Under the pieces are notes generated by a model, which was not told where the DNA came from, made no database searches, and saw only the letters and a list, made by a program, of their open reading frames with translations. Positions 57,801 to 64,000 of a stretch of 64,000 nucleotides of DNA are shown here, in pieces. Made by a program: the position numbers and the translations under genes. The DNA lies in the NCBI GenBank assembly GCA_964035545.1, contig OZ037768.1:18641700-18705699 (forward strand), in the 5' to 3' direction. Source of the stretch: Bugula neritina. Taxonomy: Eukaryota; Bryozoa; Gymnolaemata; Cheilostomatida; Bugulidae. Position 1 is the first letter of the stretch. Each line of letters begins with the position of its first letter.

Positions 57801-60800
57801 CAGCACCTGGCCTTTACCCTGAAAACCAGGTAATAGATCTATACTCAAGAAAGGTACGGAAATAAATGTCAACAATATATACATATACCATTAGACTTGA
57901 TGGGGAAAAACATTTAATCATCATCTAGACAATTAACTGCTCAAATAGTTTATGAAAATCAGTTAATGATAAGAAAAAAATTTACAAATCATATTTTTCT
58001 ATTTGAGCAAATATGCCTATACTTATACATAAATGCTAACTGATGTATTTGTTTGACAAAATTAACCTAATACACAGCTTATTTCAATTTAATCACTTTG
58101 GTTTTACTTGTAAATTATAGACATAAATTTATACATTATATAGTAATAATATAGACATTAAAGTAGCTTCATACCTTCATATCAATAAGCCCTCTCTCTT
58201 CTAAATAATATCCTCCTAGTTTATCGAGAATATTTTTACACTGTTCACTGCAGTGTATCCGAGAAGCTGCAAATTACAAAAATAAGCTTTGTTATGATGA
58301 AACCAATTTGAGTAATATTCTGACATTTTTTAATACACACACACACACACACACACACACGCATACACGCACACACGCGCACACGCGCACACGCGCACAC
58401 GCGCACACGCGCACACGCGCACACGCGCACACGCGCACACGCGCACACGCGCACACGCGCACACACGCACACACGCACACACACGCACACACGTCCTTCA
58501 TTTAATGACCAGACCTAGCAAATAGTCGTTATAAAATGAAACTACTTACGTAAACCATGTGATTCCATTCTAGATGCTGTATTTACTGTGTCTCCAAATA
58601 GGCAATACCTTGGCATCTTGATACCAACTACTCCCACTACCACTGGCCCAGAGTGGATGCCTTCAAACATAGTTTGACACTATGAAATGCAGTTTTCTAA
58701 TAATAGTTATAGTACATAGCAGCAACCTCTTTAGTATAAACTGAAGAATTTATAAACCGTGGAACTGATTTGTTTCAAAACCATTTGTCAGTTGCAACCA
58801 TTCATACTGAGCATGCATCAGGCAGGCTTGACAACTGGTTCAACTATTCCAACGTTGATGCCTCAAACATATGTTAAGAAAATAGTGCAATGGAGGACAA
58901 GCTAAGCTAGTACAGTTATCATATGACAACTGTACTAGCTTAACTTGTCCTTCATTGCACTATTTTCCTAATATTTTATACTTTTAAAGACTGTAGTAGA
59001 AAAACATATTTTTGAAAGATTAACTTTTAAAACCATTAGTAGTTCCTGTGATAGACTATTTTTATTGATAAATACGTGATTTATATAAACATTACTCTGA
59101 CACACAGTTGTCACAGTATATAACATCCTTCCTACTTTCTTGCCACAAGCCCAGGAAGTTAACAACATAGCTTTCACATTTTATGAAAAACTTGGTCACA
59201 AGAAATGGATACAAGATTGCAGCAGTTGAATAGAATGAATACTGCAGGATATAATGTACTGGATATGCTGGACAGCTAGAACTACACATTTTTATGGTTG
59301 TAAAGGTTTTTACCGATCCGAAGCCGTAGCTTCTCTCCAGGACGATGAATGATTTTGTAGTTCTTTAGAATAGTCAAAAGTTCTAAGCTCATAGAAGCAA
59401 TCTCTCCAGCATGGTTGTCACCATTTCTCTTTGGCAACCCTAGAATGTAGGTAAAGCAATAATAGACGAGAAAATTGGCAAATGTATCCTTCAAATAAAA
59501 CATACAGCAAATTGTCTTTAAAGCAAGAACATATTGGAGAGAAAAGTTCAAAGAGAGTAGAAATATTATTTACATAGGAAGAACACTGGTCTATAAGCAT
59601 ACTCACAAAATTGTGGTTACAAACTGCCTTTTTATACATTAGCATATATGTATGAATACACTTGCACATTTGAATATTGCAAAACATTGCAGCTCTTTGC
59701 CAGCCAATAACTCAATGAAACCAATCAAACTGTTCATGACATAACTAAACTTGCTTTATTTTACATAAAAGTTGAATTTATGAAATGTTTTTAATTGACG
59801 CCATGTATGACTGCATGCTATAAAATATTAGCAAATATAAATATATCTTTACGAGCTAGCAGTTTTTTTGTCAACTCTAATTTATTTTTTATGCAAAGAA
59901 ATCAGTATAATTTTTGACTTGCGTAATATATAAAATAAGATTATCTCCCTCAGTTTCAATAATTCACAATAACTGCTACTCTCTATTCTTTGTGTCATGC
60001 ATAGTGTTCAACGTAACGTAATAATTTTTGAATTTCAATCATTCATTGCTACTCTAAAGATGGGCACAGTGGTGCCCGAAATATCAGTATAATTACTTTG
60101 CCTAATAAAGTAATAAATCAACAATGTTTCTCGTATACTTATTTATAATTAGCAAATATATATTTTTTGAATTTACTAAATTCATGAAATCAAGAATTAG
60201 AAACAGCACAGTAAATATAAAAAAAATTAATGAAATTCATGTAATGTTTCAGTTAAGGTTATAATGAGAGCAGTACAAAGAGAGCAATTTCATCATGTAC
60301 TGCATGTCACACTTGACTTTACAAGACATACAAGTTTGCTAATCAATAATAAATCAGGCTTAAGTTCTCTGAATTATACTGAATTCTCAATTCAATTTAT
60401 TAGTTCTAGAAACTTCTATCTTACCTGAGACAACCATGTAGGCATCTCCTATGGTTTCCACTTTATAGACATCATAGTTGTTGATTATTTTGTCAAATTT
60501 TGTGTACAGATCATTCAAGAAATTTACAATCTACAAAAGTTATTGATCTTGTTTTACATAAGCCTACACCTTTAAACATCACATTTCAAAAAGTTCAAAG
60601 GCAAGTTATTTATTAGCTATATGCTGCCAATAATAATATAGAATTCAGGTATCTGATCCTTGTATACCTGATAAGGATTGCTGTCAGCACAAAGCTGGGT
60701 GAAGCCAACAATATCACTGAAGTAAATGGTGACACACTCAAAGTAGCTGGCCTGAACAGTGTTCCCTCTTTTCAGATCATCAGCCACACTCCTGGAGAGA

Positions 60801-63800
60801 AGGAAATATGTATAGATTAGATTATTACTAACAACAGTTTTACAGAATTAGAGTTGTTCGATCATGGTGGAACGTAAACTTTTAGATGCAGCAATGGAAA
60901 CTGTTGGTCTAATAGCGCAAACTATTATTCAATTTGGTGCTCAGTATGTTACAGGATTTTAGGTAGAAATGGCAAAGGTAATAATGGCACAGGTAATAAT
61001 GGCAAAAATGGAAGAGTAGGTAAAAATGGCATATTGAAATTAAATTTGCCCAAACTCAAACCCCACATCCCACCCCCAAACCCAAACCCAACAACGCAAC
61101 CTTAAACTCCAATATTGAAAATGTGCTATTTTTTCTTACTTTTCCATTTCTGTCCTTATTACTTGTGCCATTGTTGCCTGTGATATTGTTAGTGTGCTAT
61201 TTTTACTTAATTTGCTATTTTTATCTGTGCCAATTTCACTGGACATCAATGAAAGTCAATCAGCTGCTGCTATAATGGCAGAAAAAATATTCAGTTTGAT
61301 GCTCTACTCACCTTGGCAGCATTCTATATAAGAGTTTATCAGTTTTCTTCTTTTCTGTGATTAACTGGTGCGTCCTTTCTTCAACCACACTTTCTAGATT
61401 TTTTGTATATTTTTCAATTCGCTCCAACATGTTTTCCAGAATATTAGAGCCACTAAAAGCAAATGTCACTGCAGAACTTCTCTGTGTTATTTTCAACAGA
61501 TATTATTATATTACTATTAGAATAATGATTATTTTTAACAAACCATCCCAGTCATTTTAAAATGAACTGAATATTCAATTTTAAAATGCTATGCTTACCC
61601 TTTACACAGATTACTGTAAAATTAAATGGAATATTAATAATTATTATAGTTTAAAATCTAAATTTGAGTTATTTTAAATTTGAACAAAAATATTATTTTT
61701 TTTAGGAAGAAACTGAATCTTACAATTTGTCCCGAAGAGGCTTGAGTTTCCGGCCATGTAGTATTTTGAAGTCGGGCCGAGATTCCGGTATCTCTGCCCA
61801 GCATTCTTCCATACACTCTTTGAGATACGAGTCTGTCTTTAAATTTGCTGAGTTTGGTCTAGTCAATGGGACTGTTCCATTTTTCACATTCATTATAATC
61901 ACTGTCAATATATCATATTTTAGCTATAATTTCTTATGAGATCAAAGCTGATGTTTGAAATCTAAAACAATCCTTGTTTTAAACTTTGCTCTGTATAGTC
62001 AACCCCATTTTTGTTTATTATAGATAAAAGGCTGTATATATGCAAGTGACCTATTGACTTAAGATATACTTTCATAGAGATTATGAGTTATAACTACACT
62101 CTTCATAAAACAAGCTAATAAAAAAGGTTAGAAGAAACATTTTATGTGTATAAACAACTAAATACTTTTAAACAGTTTTGATTGGGTCGATAGGTTTATA
62201 TGGGAACTTTCTCAATTTGCTATTTAAGTAATACACAGCAAGTGTATTCTTCAAACATTTTATATGGAGTTAAAAGCACATAATTTAAAGAGCACCTTGA
62301 TCCTCAAGCGTTGTTCCTCCCCATGGACCAAGCAAGGCTAAAATCTCATGTAAAATAATGCTAAATGAGTAAACATCCCCTTTCTGTGTGCCGTTGAAGC
62401 TGTCTGGCTGTCTCAACAGCTCTGGAGCTCTCCACAGGCATGCTACAAACAATTATTTACCTTTAAGGATGGCTTAAGATGGTTTATGAGCACCTGCTTG
62501 TTGTTCTAACTCTGTGTATAGACTATGATTCAAAAACTGTAGGCAAAATAATAACAGTTCTCACAGCTATCTATGAGCAAAGTTACTTGTTGATCCCTCA
62601 GCCCTAATGATTCCTAGAGATTCTAGCCATGCTAATGCAATCAGTACTCAAAAGGTTATATAGATTATCTACTTTATTTAAGCACTAATGTATACCATAG
62701 CATTATATTATTTATATAATAGAGTATAATGTGAATTCTTCAAAAGTATTCACTTACAGTTTAGTTTAAACTATTTAGTGTAAATTTGATTATTACCTCT
62801 CCAATACTTTTCTTTATGACCATTCTTTATTGCGTTATATGTGCTGTTACAATTTCTGAAGTGGTGCAAACCAAATCCACTGATCTGTAGGACGAACCTG
62901 CTATCCACTAAGCACTTGCTAGATTTCAGATCTCCATGAAAACCAATTGGACTGCTGTGTATAAACACCATGCCCTACCACAAAACTTTAACACTCGTAT
63001 AACAAAATTCATAAGTGAAAAAGCTGACAATTTCAAATACTCCAATTGGGACAAACAGATAATTAAAAGCAAATCTATTTTATTAAACACTTCAACAAGT
63101 CAGGTTGTAACTTTTAGATAAAATCTGAGACAGATAATTAAGCAAAAGATAAAAATCTAATTTAACCACCACACAGAAATGCTTTATTAGGGCTTGTGCA
63201 TATTTCACAATATATAAACAGCTAGTAAAATTACTACTTTCAAAAATTATTTTTATGAAAACGCCATTAGTTTTAAGCTTGGTTGGTTATAGTAAATTTG
63301 CTGAATGTTGTGAAACTTTGCCATTGTCAAACATGAAAATACTTATTGGAAAATGGTGAAGATCAAATGTTGAAGCTATAACAATAGTTAGAGTGTCTAT
63401 ATTATATTGCAGCGCTAAAAACTCTTATAAAATCCACTTGTTGGTCAACAAAAAGTGCATACTGTGTATTCCATCTCCTGCTATGCATTGTTTTCCTCAT
63501 GAATGTAACTTACTTGAGTTTATATCCTATAGAGTAAGTGTAAGTGCATGATCACATAGAGTAAGTGTAAGTACATGATCACATGGAGTAAGTGTAGACA
63601 AATTACCACATAGAGTAAGTGTAAGTACATCATCACATAGAGTAAGTGCAAGTACATGATCACACATAGAGTAAGTGTAAGTATACGATCATATAGAGTA
63701 AACTTGTAAGTACATGATCACATGGAGTAAGTGCAAGTACATGATCACACAGAGCAGGTGTAAGTACAGGATCACATAGAGTAAGTGTAAGTACATTATC

Positions 63801-63923
63801 ACACATAGAGTAAGTGTAAGGTGGAACAAGCCGATAGACACTAACCTTAACTAAATCATTTATAAGAGAGTACTGCATTGCAGTTTCTTCAAGGAAGAGG
63901 TTTCTTTTCGCGACAAGAATATC
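54879..63923 (-). CDS. Receptor-type guanylate cyclase, intracellular part, partial
   Basis: Single-pass receptors of this family (natriuretic-peptide-receptor type) make cGMP from GTP. Thirteen exons: 63846-63923, 62797-62974, 62296-62442, 61724-61901, 61312-61452, 60668-60791, 60425-60530, 59314-59439, 58550-58660, 58175-58266, 57712-57818, 57202-57457 (or from 57210) and 54879/54895-55103. All join in frame. They encode the C-lobe of the kinase-homology domain ([32 protein letters not shown]), the dimerisation helix ([13 protein letters not shown]), and a full cyclase domain: both metal aspartates (FSDIVGF, LFGDTVN), guanine-recognising Glu and Cys ([18 protein letters not shown]) and NTASRMES. 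A Ser/Arg-rich C-terminal tail of about 150 residues follows. The kinase domain has Gly instead of the DFG Asp, so it is a pseudokinase. Ligand-binding and transmembrane exons lie off the right edge. Confidence 0.93.
55743..55907 (-). repeat. TTAGG-ended MITE family, copy 3
   Basis: Begins TTAGGTGCAGTAGTGGAGAAAT and has, at its other end, the TCTAGAACACAGGCTTTTCT block in reverse relative to copy 4. It lies in the last cyclase intron. Confidence 0.55.
56599..56763 (+). repeat. TTAGG-ended MITE family, copy 4 (best preserved)
   Basis: Terminal inverted repeats of about 26 bp: TTAGGTGCAGTAATGGAG at the left and CTTCACTACTGCTCCTAA at the right. About 165 bp, no coding capacity, in the last intron of the cyclase gene. 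Confidence 0.7.
56961..57118 (-). mobile_element. tRNA-Thr-derived SINE, copy 7
   Basis: Minus-strand copy with head AGCAACCGTGGTCTATGAGT, core ATTGGTGTTGTTAGAAAAAG and the CATCAGGGGTTTTTCACAG 3' block. The internal B box is degraded. Intronic in the cyclase gene. Confidence 0.7.
58336..58496 (+). repeat. (CA)n / (CACACG)n microsatellite
   Basis: A CA tract passing into ACACGCGC-type units (potentially Z-DNA-forming alternating purine-pyrimidine), in a cyclase intron between exons 58175-58266 and 58550-58660. Open frames over it are artefacts. Confidence 0.95.
58871..58974. repeat. Near-perfect 50-bp-arm hairpin
   Basis: The arms 58871-58920 and 58925-58974 are inverted copies with about five mismatches around a 4-base loop (ATAT); the inner arms are CTAGTACAGTT and AACTGTACTAG. 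It lies in an intron of the cyclase gene and would be part of its primary transcript. Confidence 0.85.
60054..60120 (+). other. Hammerhead-like motif, possible Penelope-type element remnant
   Basis: CTAAAGA (60054-60060), a 6-bp GGGCAC/GTGCCC stem with AGTG loop (60062-60077) and GAAA (60078-60081) mimic the CUGANGA - stem II - GAAA order of hammerhead ribozymes found in Penelope-like retroelements. G-to-A and U-to-A changes in the core would make it inactive. No Penelope reverse transcriptase is nearby. Confidence 0.3.
60960..61237. repeat. GGTAAAAATGGC-ended repeat, copy 2
   Basis: Same order as 7366-7631: GGTAATAATGGC units, a CCCAAACCC-rich middle, then inverted GCTATTTTTACTT units. In a cyclase intron, just before the exon at 61312-61452. 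Confidence 0.55.
63531..63826. repeat. 27-bp minisatellite, about eleven units
   Basis: Units AGAGTAAGTGTAAGTACATG followed by ATCACAT repeat with small changes. It ends 20 bp before the exon at 63846-63923 and lies on its splice-donor side (minus sense). Confidence 0.9.
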
Positions 63924-64000
63924 CTGTAATGAAAAAGTTTAAATATGAAGCACAAAAATAAAATATATTATATGCATTAAACTAAAAGTTTTAAAATCTA

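Noticed and set aside
58245-58505. Cys/Val/Arg-rich and Thr/His-rich frames
   Set aside because: They are translations of the CACACG microsatellite on both strands.
63531-63826. CRISPR-like array
   Set aside because: Units are contiguous 27-bp repeats without unique spacers, in a eukaryotic intron; it is a minisatellite.

Overview
The window is nuclear DNA of an animal: AT-rich, standard code, multi-exon genes with GT-AG introns of about 100-2,500 bp, animal-specific receptor families, a tRNA-derived SINE family, MITE-like elements and many micro- and minisatellites. Nothing fixes the phylum. The receptor set, short genes and MetaSINE-like repeat would suit a sponge or another early-branching invertebrate, but this is inference.

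Layout, left to right. (1) 832-4141, minus: five exons of the N-terminal part of a type I diacylglycerol kinase (recoverin-homology region and first EF-hand); the rest lies off the left edge. (2) 9.4-10.3 kb: a DNA-transposon-like element with terminal inverted repeats, packed with AGATCGATCT palindromes and set inside a minisatellite. (3) 11139-19470, minus: a complete, GC-rich Ty3/gypsy LTR retrotransposon with two LTRs that I read as identical, a 4-bp target duplication, a primer-binding site matching tRNA-Leu(AAG), gag, a gag/pol -1 frameshift signal and a long pol with an unusual zinc-finger C-terminal extension. (4) 21057-24952, plus: the complete five-exon gene for the mitochondrial Rieske iron-sulfur protein. 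(5) 25607-42503, minus: a 23-exon adhesion GPCR with signal peptide, cysteine-rich domain, two C-type lectin domains, Ig-like domain, hormone-receptor-like motif, GAIN/GPS and seven membrane segments. (6) 43469-44095, plus: a three-exon gene for a 71-residue protein I do not recognise, head-to-head with the receptor. (7) 47877-53194, plus: a nine-exon gene of uncertain identity. (8) 54879-63923, minus: the intracellular half of a receptor guanylate cyclase (pseudokinase, dimerisation helix, cyclase domain, basic tail); its extracellular and membrane parts lie off the right edge.

The genes do not form a functional cluster. Three belong to signalling families (DAG kinase, adhesion GPCR, cGMP synthesis) and one to the respiratory chain. 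The retrotransposon stands out: its GC content is far above the host DNA and its LTRs imply recent insertion, although gag carries an apparent one-base frame break. Dispersed repeats include at least seven copies or fragments of a tRNA-Thr-derived SINE, four copies of a TTAGG-ended MITE, two copies of a GGTAAAAATGGC-ended repeat, and several near-perfect hairpins.
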